A stretch of 64,000 bases of DNA from Coriobacteriaceae bacterium (GCA_015062685.1 SUUE01000001.1:147704-211703), one strand, 5' to 3'; shown: positions 28,331-37,268, counted from the stretch's first letter. Numbers and translations are program-made. Notes: a model not told the origin generated them from the letters alone.

Positions 28331-28801
28331 TTAGTGCTCGATTTTGATGATGTCCATCTCGATCTTGCGGCCGGTGGGGCCAACGGTCTCGACGTGATCG
28401 CCCTTCTTGTGGCCAATCAGTGCAGAGCCCACGGGTGACTCGTTGGAGATCTTGTTGTTGGCAACGTCGCTCTCCGCGGCGCCGACGATCGTGAACATGC
28501 GCTCCTTGCCGCCCATGTCGACCGTCACCGTCGAGCCGATATTCACCTTGTTGGAGCGCTTCGGGGCGCTGACGACCGTCGCCTCGGACAGGATGCGCGA
28601 AATCTCGGCGATGCGCGCCTCGACCATGCCCTGCTCGTTCTTGGCGTCGTCGTACTCGGAGTTCTCAGAAATGTCGCCGAACTCGCGGGCCACCTTGATG
28701 CGCTCGCCCACCTCGGCGCGCTTCTCGTTCTCGAGATAATGCAGCTCCTCCTCGAGCTTGGCGCGGCCTTCGGGGGTCAAGATAAAGTTGTCGTTTGCCA
28801 T
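28331..28801 (-). CDS. greA: Transcription elongation factor GreA
   Basis: A 156-residue factor that rescues backtracked RNA polymerase. The N-terminal coiled-coil hairpin contains the acidic tip EFGDISENSEYDDAK, which enters the polymerase channel; the C-terminal FKBP-like domain carries SPVGSALIGHKKGD. The start taken is ATG 28801, giving the usual MANDNFILTPEG beginning. A GTG nine bases earlier, closer to AGGAG, is an alternative. It follows tatA with a 50-bp gap. Confidence 0.96.
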   Translation of the reverse strand: MANDNFILTPEGRAKLEEELHYLENEKRAEVGERIKVAREFGDISENSEYDDAKNEQGMVEARIAEISRILSEATVVSAPKRSNKVNIGSTVTVDMGGKERMFTIVGAAESDVANNKISNESPVGSALIGHKKGDHVETVGPTGRKIEMDIIKIEH

Positions 28802-28851
28802 GTCTTTCACAATCTCCTAAGCAATTTGCAACACTGTGCGCGTGTTTTACC

Positions 28852-29208
28852 TTATTCAGCGGACTCTTCGGCCGGCTCGTCGTCGGTCTTGGCGACGCGC
28901 TTGACCTTCACGACGCGCTTCGCGGGAGCAGCTTCGCCCTCCTCGGCGGCTTCGGCCTCGTCGGCTTCGGCGGCTACATCCTCGACCTCAGCCTCGACTT
29001 CCTCGGCTGCAGCCTCCTCGGCTTTCTTCTCCTCCACCTCGTCGAACTTCTCGTCGATCTTCTCCTTGCCGGACTCCAGGCCCTTGCGCAGGCCCTTGAC
29101 GCCCTGGCCGATGGACTTGCCGAGCTTCGGGAAAGCCTTCGGGCCAAAGATGATGATGACGATGATCAGGATGATGACGAGCTCGAATCCCTTGGGCACA
29201 AATGGCAT
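28852..29208 (-). CDS. tatA: Twin-arginine translocase subunit TatA
   Basis: A 118-residue protein; ATG 29208 has GAGGAGG five bases upstream. Short N-terminal membrane span (FELVIILIIVIIIF), the hinge FGPKAFPKLGKS, an amphipathic helix, then a long Glu/Ala-rich tail ending with basic and acidic clusters. TatA forms the pore that exports folded proteins, which suits the Tat lipoprotein at 5015. In-frame codons reach further upstream but run through the tRNA-Pro gene. Confidence 0.92.
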   Translation of the reverse strand: MPFVPKGFELVIILIIVIIIFGPKAFPKLGKSIGQGVKGLRKGLESGKEKIDEKFDEVEEKKAEEAAAEEVEAEVEDVAAEADEAEAAEEGEAAPAKRVVKVKRVAKTDDEPAEESAE

Positions 29209-29255
29209 TTCGGCCTCCTCGCCGAGGATGCACCAGCATCCTTCAATTCCTAATG

Positions 29256-29287
29256 AAAAGGGGATGGACCCGTTAGAATTCATCCCC
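29256..29287 (-). terminator. Terminator of tRNA-Pro
   Basis: GGGGATG (29260-29266) pairs with CATCCCC (29281-29287) around a 14-base loop, and TTTTCATT follows on the minus strand. It lies between tRNA-Pro and tatA. Confidence 0.75.
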
Positions 29288-29297
29288 TCAAACTTCA

Positions 29298-29374
29298 TGG
29301 TCGGCGCGACTGGATTTGAACCAGCGACCTCTGCGTCCCGAACGCAGCGCTCTACCAAGCTGAGCCACGCGCCG
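29298..29374 (-). tRNA. tRNA-Pro (anticodon CGG)
   Basis: A 77-base cloverleaf with encoded CCA. Acceptor CGGCGCG/CGCGCCG, D-arm GCTCAGCTTGGTAGAGC, anticodon stem CTGCG/CGCAG with loop TTCGGGA (anticodon CGG), T-arm CTGG-TTCAAAT-CCAG. Confidence 0.96.
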
Positions 29375-29790
29375 CCGCTGTTGTGACAGCGGGTGGTATG
29401 TTAGCACAACAGGATTGTGTGTCAAGAAAAAATGCTGAGTCGCATTCCCTCCAAACAATTCGCGCCAAGTCTTTCACGTCATCTGCGAACAACACAACAG
29501 CTGTATACGGCATTAATGCCGCAATATCGTTGCATTGCGGGCAAAACATGCCGAATTTCATAACACGGAGGGCGTTTTTGCCAGATACGCGATTTCATGG
29601 TTAAAAAACGCCTCCGTGCTATGGGATTTCTCTGCTACTGAAAATCGTGACCTGGGCAAATGGCGATTAACCATTACATGGAGGCTGTTTTTGCCGCAAA
29701 TCTCATAGCATGGAGGCCAAAACTTGCCATGAAATCTTGAGAACGGCAAAAACGGCCTCCGTGATACGAGGCGTTGGCATGTTTCTGCCA
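29375..29790. repeat. Intergenic cluster of related inverted repeats
   Basis: No gene is evident. From about 29565 to 29780 the motif CACGGAGGC followed by GTTTTTGCC occurs four or five times in both orientations: near 29565, inverted near 29604, near 29678, near 29720 and inverted near 29753. Neighbouring copies could pair. The AT-rich part before 29560 shows nothing recognisable. Confidence 0.6.
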
Positions 29791-30801
29791 TTAGAGCGCG
29801 TACTTTGACTTCCCATCAGATTCGTTCTTGAAAGCAATCGGGTCATCCAAGCTTAAACCGATGGCGCGCGCCTTCTTTTTCCCGAACACGGTATCGACAA
29901 CGACGGGATGCTTTGTTATAACCCAGACGTTCGCCTGGTAGAACGTTCCATAGTTAAGTTGCTTTTCCTTCGCAAGGCCATGAACGTCTGCCTCCGCGAA
30001 TGTGATTTGAACAATTTCGGAAATGGGTATCTCCGCACGCATTTGGACCCCGCATTCAAGGCGCATTACGGCATCGCCCACCGTTACGGGCCGCAGCATG
30101 CGCGCCCTCGCATCGCCCGCTAGCCAAATGATCATATAGATTGACAGGGCTGTTATCACTACTGCAGCTGGAACGCTCCATTGCGAGACAAGCAAATGAA
30201 CTCCGACGATTTCGACGGGAAGCGCGAGCGCCAAGCCGAGCATCATGTTCATGTATCCCCCGGCATTGTGATAGCTGAAGGCCTTCTCCCCCGGGAGAAG
30301 AAGCGGCTTTTCACGCCAGGAAAAGAGCGCATAGCGCCAAACGCCGAGCTCTGTTGCCGCCATGCTGGCCGGCATGTCCTTTCGAACGAGATAGAGCATG
30401 AGCTCCTTGAACCAGACCATGGGGTCTTCGCTGCGAGTCCTTGCGCCTTTGTAAATGCATGCAAGCCTCCAGCACTCCTTCGCGGCTATGCCAATCTCAA
30501 CGGGGATCAGAGCGGCAGCCAGGTAAGGCAATGCGCCAGCATCCAGCGATCCGAGCGCAAAAGAGCTTAGGGCGTATCCGACCCAAATAACGGGAAGAAC
30601 CGTGAGCAATGAGAGATTCCTTGGCTTTATGACAAGAAAGTAGAAGCCGAGCGGTACGCCAACCGCGAAATCCAATGGGAGGATGATTTCCTCAATATGA
30701 GCCGGAATCAAACTTGCGGTAAGAACGCCATACGCATACAGAACGAGTGTGCATGCGCAGAAGGCGAGCAACGCGCTTCTCTGTCTTGTTCTAGCGTTCA
30801 T
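29791..30801 (-). CDS. Conserved membrane protein of unknown function
   Basis: A 336-residue protein; ATG 30801 has AAAGGA seven bases upstream. Four hydrophobic spans lie in the first 105 residues and two more around 190-245. Between them is a soluble segment (WFKELMLYLVRKDMPASMAATELGVWRYALFSW). The C-terminal 100 residues are soluble, with LRPVTVGDAVMRLECG and IPISEIVQITFAE, which may form a small PH-like beta domain. No function can be named. It stands alone between tRNA-Pro and purH. Confidence 0.7.
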   Translation of the reverse strand: MNARTRQRSALLAFCACTLVLYAYGVLTASLIPAHIEEIILPLDFAVGVPLGFYFLVIKPRNLSLLTVLPVIWVGYALSSFALGSLDAGALPYLAAALIPVEIGIAAKECWRLACIYKGARTRSEDPMVWFKELMLYLVRKDMPASMAATELGVWRYALFSWREKPLLLPGEKAFSYHNAGGYMNMMLGLALALPVEIVGVHLLVSQWSVPAAVVITALSIYMIIWLAGDARARMLRPVTVGDAVMRLECGVQMRAEIPISEIVQITFAEADVHGLAKEKQLNYGTFYQANVWVITKHPVVVDTVFGKKKARAIGLSLDDPIAFKNESDGKSKYAL

Positions 30802-30950
30802 GGGCATTTCCTTTACGGTAAGAAAAGAACGTGCCGCCACACCCAGTCAGTACCCAAAGACCGATTCTAGCAAACGTTGACCATTTTACAATCTGATAAA
30901 TTGCACCGCTGGGCTTTTTCATTGATTGCCGTGCCTCATCCTCGATTGGC

Positions 30951-30973
30951 GGACGCGCGGAGCGCGCCCCTAC
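30951..30973 (-). repeat. REP element (type GCGCGC)
   Basis: Minus-strand GTAG plus the GGGCGCGC/GCGCGTCC stem with a TCC loop, downstream of purH. Confidence 0.8.
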
Positions 30974-31035
30974 GGGCGTACGGTACATGAACCCACGCCC
31001 CGGGCACGATGCGTTTGGGGCGTCCCGGGCAATGG

Positions 31036-31065
31036 AAAAGGGGCGCTCAAAACTGAACGCCCCCT
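31036..31065 (-). terminator. purH terminator
   Basis: GGGGCGCTCA pairs with TGAACGCCCC (one mismatch), and TTTTCC follows on the minus strand. It lies 25 bases past the purH stop. Confidence 0.8.
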
Positions 31066-31089
31066 TGAAACCGATACTTTGCAGAAATT

Positions 31090-32652
31090 CTAGTGCCTGA
31101 AGTGGCGGTGGCCTGTGAAGACCATGGCGATGCCGGCCTCGTCGCAGGCCTCGATGCTCTCCTCGTCGCGGATCGATCCGCCCGGCTGGATGATGGCGGT
31201 GATGCCGTAGCTCGCGAGCACGTCGATGTTGTCGCGGAACGGGAAGAACGCGTCGGACGCCACGACGGCGCCCTTGCAGGCGTCACCAGCGCGCTTGCAG
31301 GCGATCTCGCAGGAATCCACGCGGTTGGGCTGGCCCGGCCCCATGCCGATGCCCGCGCGGTCCTTGGCCACGAGGATTGCGTTGGACTTCACGCCCTTGA
31401 CCACCTTCCACGCGAACAGCAGGTCGTCCATCTCCTTCTCGGTGGGCTGGCGCTTCGTCGGCACGGTGAACGTGGCGGGGTCCTCGGATACGACGTCCAC
31501 GTCCTGCACGAGCACGCCGCCGTCGATGGTGCGGTACTCGGGCTCGGCGCCGGGTGCGTCGATGCCGCCCGTCGCGAGAACGCGCAGGTTGGGCTTCTGC
31601 TTGAGCAGCTCGAGCGCGCCCTCCTCGAACTCGGGGGCGACGAGCACCTCCACGAAGAGCTTGTTCTCGTTGATGTGCTCGACCATCTCGGTGGTGACGG
31701 TGCGGTTCGCGGCGATGATGCCGCCGAACGCGCTCTTCGTGTCGCACGCGAACGCGCGGTCGAAGGCCTCGGCGATCGTGCTGCCCTCGGCGGAGCCGCA
31801 GGGGTTCTGGTGCTTGAGGATCACGACGCCCGGGTTGTCGAACTCGCGCACGATGGACCAGCACGCGTCGGTGTCGAGCAGGTTGTTGTAGGAAAGCGGC
31901 TTGCCGTTGAGCTGCTTCGCGTTCACGAGCGAGTGCTCGGTGGCGGTGGAGCGCCTGTAGAACGCTGCGGACTGGTGCGGGTTCTCGCCGTAGCGCAGGT
32001 CCTGCTGCTTGGTCAGGCACATGTTCATCTTCTTGGGGAACTGCGCGGCACCGTCGATCTGGTTGCCGAGCCAAGCGGCGATTGCCGTGTCGTAGGCGCC
32101 CGTCGTGCGGAACACCTCGAGCGCGAGCGCGCGGCGCGTGTCGAGCGTCGTGGCGCCGTCGTTGGCGCGCATCTCCGCGAGGATGTCGTCATAGGTGGCG
32201 GGGTTCGTGACGACCGCGACGGACTCGTGGTTCTTCGCGGCGCTGCGCAGCATGGACGGGCCGCCGATGTCGATGTTCTCGATGCACGTGGCGAAATCGG
32301 CACCGCCCGCGACGGTCTTCTCGAATGCGTAGAGGTTCACGACCACCATGTCGATCATCTCGATGCCGTGCTCGGCCGCCTGGGCCATGTGCGCCTCGTT
32401 GTCGCGCTTCGCGAGCAGGCCGCCATGCACGAGCGGATGAAGCGTCTTCACGCGACCATCCATCATCTCGGGGAACTTGGTCACGTCGTCGATCGGGGTG
32501 ACCGGGACGCCGGCCTCCGCGATCACGCGAGCCGTGCCGCCCGTCGAAATGATCTGCGCTCCGAACTCCTCGTTGAGCGCTTTTGCGAACTCGACAATGC
32601 CCGACTTGTCCGTAACGGACATGAGCACGCGCTTAACCTTGGGATTACCCAC
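31090..32652 (-). CDS. purH: Bifunctional AICAR transformylase / IMP cyclohydrolase
   Basis: A 520-residue enzyme for the last two steps of IMP synthesis. The N-terminal IMP cyclohydrolase domain begins [17 protein letters not shown] and has the HPLVHGG loop. The C-terminal transformylase has the catalytic Lys-His pair in ILKHQNPCG and ends with [10 protein letters not shown]...[12 protein letters not shown] 32652 is preferred because of AAAGG upstream and a normal length; ATG 32673 is possible. It is a single-gene unit with its own terminator. Confidence 0.95.
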   Translation of the reverse strand: MGNPKVKRVLMSVTDKSGIVEFAKALNEEFGAQIISTGGTARVIAEAGVPVTPIDDVTKFPEMMDGRVKTLHPLVHGGLLAKRDNEAHMAQAAEHGIEMIDMVVVNLYAFEKTVAGGADFATCIENIDIGGPSMLRSAAKNHESVAVVTNPATYDDILAEMRANDGATTLDTRRALALEVFRTTGAYDTAIAAWLGNQIDGAAQFPKKMNMCLTKQQDLRYGENPHQSAAFYRRSTATEHSLVNAKQLNGKPLSYNNLLDTDACWSIVREFDNPGVVILKHQNPCGSAEGSTIAEAFDRAFACDTKSAFGGIIAANRTVTTEMVEHINENKLFVEVLVAPEFEEGALELLKQKPNLRVLATGGIDAPGAEPEYRTIDGGVLVQDVDVVSEDPATFTVPTKRQPTEKEMDDLLFAWKVVKGVKSNAILVAKDRAGIGMGPGQPNRVDSCEIACKRAGDACKGAVVASDAFFPFRDNIDVLASYGITAIIQPGGSIRDEESIEACDEAGIAMVFTGHRHFRH

Positions 32653-33128
32653 CCTGTGCCGCCTTTCCCTCATTCTTTTGCTTGATGAGTACACTCTACA
32701 GCGATTCAGCAGGCATACAAACACCCCAAAGGCGAACGGGGCCAATTCGCCATCTTTCTACAGACACGAAGGGCGCTTGCCGCCTTCGGCGGCGGGCGCT
32801 CGGGGAGCGCCCCTACGGGCAACCGGACATGGGGGTCATTCCCCCAAGGGCAACCGGGCCTCCGCGCATCCGCGCGCATTTGAGACCTCTGTAGGGGCGC
32901 GCTCCGCGCGTCCGCGCGCGAAAGCGCGCAACCATCAGGAGCGCGAAGCGCGACACTCATTTCCACAAGAACCGTTACGCAACCAATACCACAACCTGTT
33001 GGAGTCGCTGACGATCGGCGTTAGAGCTATGCAAGAACTCAACGACTACCGGCGTCGCAAGAAAACACTCATCCGTAAGGCCCGCCGTGTAACATGCCCC
33101 GCAACTTCCAAGGAAAGGAGCGTCTATC
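32653..33128. repeat. REP-bearing spacer upstream of the RAYT gene
   Basis: It holds two REP elements: 32794-32816 on the minus strand (stem GGGCGCTC/GAGCGCCC, CCC loop) preceded by a GCCGCC-TTC-GGCGGC hairpin, and 32891-32913 on the plus strand (GCGCGC type). The rest appears non-coding. Confidence 0.75.
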
Positions 33129-33650
33129 ATGGCTGAATCCCGAAGAAAGACTATTCGACTCAAAGGCTTCGACTACAAAACTTGCGCAGCCTATTTCGTA
33201 ACTATCTGCTGCGCAAACAAGATGCAATTCTTCGGCAAAGTCGAAAGAGTAAACAGTAGCTCGATCTGTAATACCGAAACGATCATGGATGACGATTACT
33301 GCGTAAGGCTTTCCGAGGTCGGCAAAACCTGTATGCGCGCGCTGAATGACGCGAAAGCCAACGGTGGGCCGTTCCGCATAACGGAATTCATCGTCATGCC
33401 CGACCACGTGCACTTCATTGCCGTTGCCGAACAGAATGACGCGAAGCAGATCGCGCTCGGCAGCTTCGTGCATTACCTCAAATCAGCCATCTCGCGCAGC
33501 GTTCACGAAAGCAAGCCCGGTGTGGCTCTTTGGCAAAAGGGATATTTCGATCACGTAATTCGGAATGAAGAAGATTACGAGCGCATCGCGGAATATATAG
33601 CAAGCAACCCCACCAGATGGGCAATCAAGAGACAAGGCAAATCGAGTTAA
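33129..33650 (+). CDS. REP-associated tyrosine transposase (RAYT)
   Basis: A 173-residue Y1-type single-strand nuclease related to IS200/IS605 TnpA. It has the metal-binding His-x-His in VMPDHVHFI (His93, His95) and the C-terminal FDHVIRNEEDYERIAEYIASNP with the candidate nucleophile Tyr156 (Tyr150 also possible). RAYTs bind and cut REP hairpins beginning with GTAG. REPs in inverted orientation flank this gene (plus at 32891, minus at 33716 and 33788), the typical REPtron arrangement. AAGGAG lies before ATG. It is complete, so it may be active. Confidence 0.85.
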   Translation: MAESRRKTIRLKGFDYKTCAAYFVTICCANKMQFFGKVERVNSSSICNTETIMDDDYCVRLSEVGKTCMRALNDAKANGGPFRITEFIVMPDHVHFIAVAEQNDAKQIALGSFVHYLKSAISRSVHESKPGVALWQKGYFDHVIRNEEDYERIAEYIASNPTRWAIKRQGKSS

Positions 33651-33715
33651 TGGTGTTCTATTTGTTGAAGGAAGCCGATCCGTTTCATGGGGTCAACCAT
33701 GCCGCCTTCGGCGGC

Positions 33716-33810
33716 GGACGCGCGGAGCGCGCCCCTACGGGCAAACGGGCATAGCGGCCGCCCCCCAAACATGCCGCCTTCGGCGGCGGGCGCTCGGGGA
33801 GCGCCCCTAC
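33716..33810 (-). repeat. Two REP elements downstream of the RAYT gene
   Basis: Minus-strand REPs at 33716-33738 (GCGCGC type) and 33788-33810 (GCGCTC type). Each is preceded on the plus strand by a GCCGCC-TTC-GGCGGC mini-hairpin, so the pair makes a tandem BIME-like unit of about 72 bp. Confidence 0.82.
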
Positions 33811-33875
33811 GGGCAACCGGTTACGGGGATCGCCCGCCAAGGGCAACCGGGCGTGAGGGTCATCGGGCAAGAAAT

Positions 33876-33900
33876 GGGCACCAGGATGATCCTGGTGCCC
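33876..33900 (-). terminator. ybjQ-like gene terminator
   Basis: A GGGCACCAGG / CCTGGTGCCC stem around a short loop, with ATTTCTT following on the minus strand, 33 bases past the stop. Confidence 0.75.
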
Positions 33901-33933
33901 ATACAGAACGCTCAATTGGTCGGGTTGTTCCCC

Positions 33934-34245
33934 TTAGATGTAGCGCACAGCGGTGCCATAGGCGAGCATTTCCTGCGTGCCCTCCATGACCGATGAGCTC
34001 GCGAAACGAGCGCATATGATGGCATTCGCGCCCATTGCCTGGGCCTCGGCGATCATGCGCTGCTCTGCGATGGTACGACCTTCGTTCATCATGTCGGTAT
34101 AGCTCTTGATCTCGCCGCCGGCGATGTTCTTGAACCCAGCCATGATGTCGCGCCCGATATGCTTGGACGTGACCACGTTGCCTCGGACAAGGCCGAGGGG
34201 CTCGATGTTCTTCCCGGGGATGACGTCGCACGTGGTGATCAGCAT
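33934..34245 (-). CDS. YbjQ/UPF0145 family protein
   Basis: A 103-residue protein. It has the family's opening (MLITTCDVIPGKNIEPLGLVRGNVV), the helix EARTIAEQRM-like segment (here MMNEGRTIAEQRMIAEAQAMGANAII) and a C-terminal VRYI. Members form small oligomeric rings; a metal-related role has been proposed but is unproven. Length is normal. It has its own terminator and lies 46 bp after the end of era on the same strand. Confidence 0.88.
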   Translation of the reverse strand: MLITTCDVIPGKNIEPLGLVRGNVVTSKHIGRDIMAGFKNIAGGEIKSYTDMMNEGRTIAEQRMIAEAQAMGANAIICARFASSSVMEGTQEMLAYGTAVRYI

Positions 34246-34291
34246 GAAAGTCTCCTTTGATCGCGGTCATATAACATGAGATAAGTATAGA

Positions 34292-35209
34292 CTATGCTCC
34301 TTCACCGTAACCGAAACGTCGGATTTGCGAGGCGTCGCGGCGCCAGTTCTTCTTCACCTTCACCGACAGGTCCAGGAACACGCGGCACCCGAGGATGCGC
34401 TCGAGGTCGGTGCGCGCCTCGGTGCCTATGCGCTTGATGGCACTGCCGCCCTTGCCGATGATCATGCCCTTCTGACTGTCGTGCTCCGTGTAGATGATGG
34501 CGCGGATGGTGTAGAGGTCCTTCTTGCGCACATACTTCATTTCCTCGGTCTGCACGCCGATGGCGTGCGGGATCTCGTCGCGGAACGTGCGGAGGATCTT
34601 CTCGCGGATGAACTCGGCAACCACGACCTCGATGGGCTGGTCGGTCTCCATGTCCTCGGGGAACCACTGCGGGCCCTCGGGCATGAGGCCCACGACGGTG
34701 TCCACGAACGCGTCAACGCCCTCCCCCGTCTCGGACGAGCAGGTGACGACGCAATCCCATTCGCAGAGCTCCAGCGCGGCCTTGCGCTGCGCCTCCACCG
34801 CGGCGTCGTCCACGAGGTCGGTCTTCGAGAGCACGAGCACCTTCGGCGTCCTGATGCGCTTGAGCTGGTTGGCCACCCATTCGTCGCCCGTGCCCACAGG
34901 CATGGACGAATCGATGAGCATCGCCACGACGTCGACGTCCTCCAGGGCCTTGATGGCCGACGTGTTGAGCTCCTCGCCGAGCGCGTCGTGCGGCTTGTGG
35001 ATGCCGGGGGTGTCGACGATGACCAGCTGGTAGTCCTCGGTGGTCTTGACGGCGCGGAAGCGGTGGCGCGTGGTCTGCGCCGTGTTGGACGTGATGGCGA
35101 TCTTCTTGCCCATGATGGCGTTGAGCAGCGTGGACTTGCCGGCATTCGGCCTGCCCACGAGAGTGACGAAGCCCGATTTGAAGCCGTTGAAATCAAACAT
35201 GTTTTGCAT
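34292..35209 (-). CDS. era: GTPase Era
   Basis: A 305-residue 30S assembly GTPase. G1 GRPNAGKST, G3 DTPG, G4 SKTD, and a C-terminal KH domain with GKGGSAIKRIG that binds the 3' end of 16S rRNA. ATG 35209 follows AAGGAG. It is the last gene of the block flippase, nadE, phoH, ybeY, dgkA, era, but a 249-bp REP tandem separates it from dgkA. Confidence 0.96.
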   Translation of the reverse strand: MQNMFDFNGFKSGFVTLVGRPNAGKSTLLNAIMGKKIAITSNTAQTTRHRFRAVKTTEDYQLVIVDTPGIHKPHDALGEELNTSAIKALEDVDVVAMLIDSSMPVGTGDEWVANQLKRIRTPKVLVLSKTDLVDDAAVEAQRKAALELCEWDCVVTCSSETGEGVDAFVDTVVGLMPEGPQWFPEDMETDQPIEVVVAEFIREKILRTFRDEIPHAIGVQTEEMKYVRKKDLYTIRAIIYTEHDSQKGMIIGKGGSAIKRIGTEARTDLERILGCRVFLDLSVKVKKNWRRDASQIRRFGYGEGA

Positions 35210-35263
35210 GCGTCTCCTTACGTTTGCGTTATGGAGAAGCGTAGCATCATTTTCGCCGCTCGC

Positions 35264-35462
35264 GGACGCGCGGAGCGCGCCCCTACAAGGATTACGCGCG
35301 CGGGAGCGTTTCTCCACCAGAAGGCGCGTGCAGGAGCGTTTCGCCATTGGAGGACGCGCGGAGCGCGCCCCTACAAGGATTACGCGCGCGGGAGCGTTTC
35401 TCCACCAGAAGGCGCGCGCAGGAGCGTTTCGCCATTGGAGGACGCGCGGAGCGCGCCCCTAC
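35264..35462 (-). repeat. 88-bp tandem repeat built on REP elements
   Basis: Minus-strand GCGCGC-type REPs at 35264-35286, 35352-35374 and 35440-35462 are spaced exactly 88 bp apart. The 65 bp between them is repeated almost identically (one T/C difference seen). The third REP overlaps the dgkA stop: the TAG of its GTAG is the stop codon at 35459-35461. Confidence 0.9.
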
Positions 35463-35827
35463 AGAATGCCGATTAGGGCGAGCATCTTGGGCAGGTAGAC
35501 GAACGCGGCCACGAAGAGCGACGCGATGGACTCGAGGAGCACGGCGCCGGCCGCGCAGTCCTTCGCGATGCGGGCCAGTTCGTTGTAGTCGGGCGAAACA
35601 AGGTCGACGACCGCCTCGAACGCCGTGTTGACGCATTCCCCGCCGAGCACGACGCCTATGCAGACGCACACGATGGCCCATTCGACGGCGCTGATGCCCA
35701 GCGCCAGGCCGAGCACGACCGCAGCTACGGCGAAACCGAGTTCAATCTTGAAGTTGCGACCGGTCACGGCGGCATGCACGATGCCTGCACCGGCGTTCTT
35801 GAACGCGCTCGGCAGCGACTGCGTCAT
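35459..35827 (-). CDS. dgkA: Diacylglycerol/undecaprenol kinase
   Basis: A 122-residue integral membrane kinase with three spans. It has the family signatures RNFKIELGFA near the N terminus and GECVNTAFEAVVDLV plus ARIAKDCAAGAVLL in the active site. In Gram-positive organisms this type phosphorylates undecaprenol for cell-wall lipid carrier recycling. The ATG overlaps the ybeY stop by 4 bp. The stop codon lies within a REP element, so the last residues (LIGIL) may have been shaped by REP insertion. Confidence 0.92.
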   Translation of the reverse strand: MTQSLPSAFKNAGAGIVHAAVTGRNFKIELGFAVAAVVLGLALGISAVEWAIVCVCIGVVLGGECVNTAFEAVVDLVSPDYNELARIAKDCAAGAVLLESIASLFVAAFVYLPKMLALIGIL

Positions 35828-36321
35828 GCATCCTGCCTCTCCGCGGCGCTACGGGCGAACGGGCGGCCCCAGAACTCGGTCAGAAGCTCGCGCTCGCGGG
35901 CTTCCATTTCCTCCGCCTCGTCGTCTTCCATGTGGTCGTAGCCGCAAAGGTGCAGCAAGCCGTGCGTGACGAGCAGGCTCACCTCGTCGGCGAACGCGAG
36001 GCCGTATTCCGGCGCCTGCGCCTCTGCGATGTCGGGCGCGACGACGATGTCCCCGAGCTCGAACGCCATGCCCTCGATGGGGGCCAGGTCGTCCTCGCCC
36101 TCGTAGCCGTCGCATTCGAACGACAGCACGTCGGTCGGACGGTCGACGTCCCTGAAATCGCGGTTGAGCTCGTGGATGGCCTCGTTCGTGACGAAGTTGA
36201 TGGACACCTCGGTGTCCTCGGGCTTGCCTTCCCGCGAGATCACGAGCTCGGCGAGCGCCTCCACGTCGAGTAGCGCCCGCATGTCGGCTTCGCGGTAATC
36301 GTAGTTGATGGCAATTTCCAT
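35824..36321 (-). CDS. ybeY: Endoribonuclease YbeY
   Basis: A 165-residue rRNA-processing enzyme. The zinc site is HGLLHLCGYDH (H-x3-H-x5-H), and FRDVDRPTDVLSF is the conserved block before it. It acts in 16S rRNA maturation and ribosome quality control. It lies between phoH (2-bp gap) and dgkA (4-bp overlap), the usual order phoH-ybeY-dgkA-era. Confidence 0.96.
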   Translation of the reverse strand: MEIAINYDYREADMRALLDVEALAELVISREGKPEDTEVSINFVTNEAIHELNRDFRDVDRPTDVLSFECDGYEGEDDLAPIEGMAFELGDIVVAPDIAEAQAPEYGLAFADEVSLLVTHGLLHLCGYDHMEDDEAEEMEARERELLTEFWGRPFARSAAERQDA

Positions 36322-36323
36322 GG

Positions 36324-37268
36324 CTATTCCTTCTCGTATGCGGCCACGATCTTCGCGACGAGCGAGTTCCTGACCACGTCGGCGCCCGATAGCTGGCAGA
36401 ACGCGATGTCGTCGATGCCCGCGAGCTTCTCGCGCGCGCTGGCGATGCCGGCGGGCCCGCGCGGGTTGTCGGACTGCGATTCGTCGCCGGTGATGACCAT
36501 CTTCGAACCGAAGCCCAGGCGCGTGAGGAACATCTTCATCTGGTCTGGCGTCGTGTTCTGCGCCTCGTCGAGGATGACGAAGCTATCGTTGAACGTGCGG
36601 CCACGCATGAACGCGAGCGGCGTTATCTCGATCGTGCCGTCGTCGATCCAGCGCTGCGCCTGCGCCGTGTCGATCATCTCGAACAGCGCGTCGTAGAGCG
36701 GGCGGATGTAAGGGTCGACCTTCTCCATCATGGTGCCGGGAAGGAAGCCGAGGCTCTCCCCCGCCTCCACGATGGGGCGCGTGAGCACGATGCGTCCGAC
36801 CTTCTTGGCGTTGAGCGCCGCCACCGCCATGGCGCACGTGAGGTACGTCTTGCCGGTGCCCGCAGGCCCCAAGCCGAACGTCACGGTGTTGGAGCGTATG
36901 GCGTCCACGAAGCGCTTCTGACCCGCGGTCTTCGGGCGGATGGCCTTGCCGCGGTGCGTGAGCAGGATGTCGTTGCGCAGCGCGCTGGGCGCGAGCTCCG
37001 CCGTCTTGAGCAGCTGCACCATGCGGTCCAGGTAGGCCTCGTCGGGCACTTCCCCCTCGCGGATGCGGCCGAACATGTCGGTGAAGAGCGTCGTGAGGCA
37101 CTTGATTTCCACCTCGCCGCCCGTCGCTGTGATCTCGTTTCCCCTCACGCTGATCCGAGCCGAGTACTCGCTCTGAAGGCGGCGCAGCAGCGCGTCGGCC
37201 GGGCCGGTCACGAGCGCCATGTCTATGTCGCTCGGGGCCGTGATCTTCGTTACGATCGATTCTGTCAT
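36324..37268 (-). CDS. phoH: PhoH-like ATPase
   Basis: A 314-residue P-loop protein. Walker A GPAGTGKT, Walker B FVILDEAQN, a GDESQSDNPRG sensor loop and LSGADVVRN near the end. It probably works with YbeY in RNA metabolism. Start ATG 37268 has AAAGG five bases upstream; a GTG six bases earlier is in frame. It lies 24 bp after nadE. Confidence 0.93.
   Translation of the reverse strand: MTESIVTKITAPSDIDMALVTGPADALLRRLQSEYSARISVRGNEITATGGEVEIKCLTTLFTDMFGRIREGEVPDEAYLDRMVQLLKTAELAPSALRNDILLTHRGKAIRPKTAGQKRFVDAIRSNTVTFGLGPAGTGKTYLTCAMAVAALNAKKVGRIVLTRPIVEAGESLGFLPGTMMEKVDPYIRPLYDALFEMIDTAQAQRWIDDGTIEITPLAFMRGRTFNDSFVILDEAQNTTPDQMKMFLTRLGFGSKMVITGDESQSDNPRGPAGIASAREKLAGIDDIAFCQLSGADVVRNSLVAKIVAAYEKE

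Noticed and set aside
32706-33915. Several short frames rich in GARSARPP or GALPERP-like strings
   Set aside because: They are translations of REP elements; the same strings recur at every REP site in whichever frame is open.
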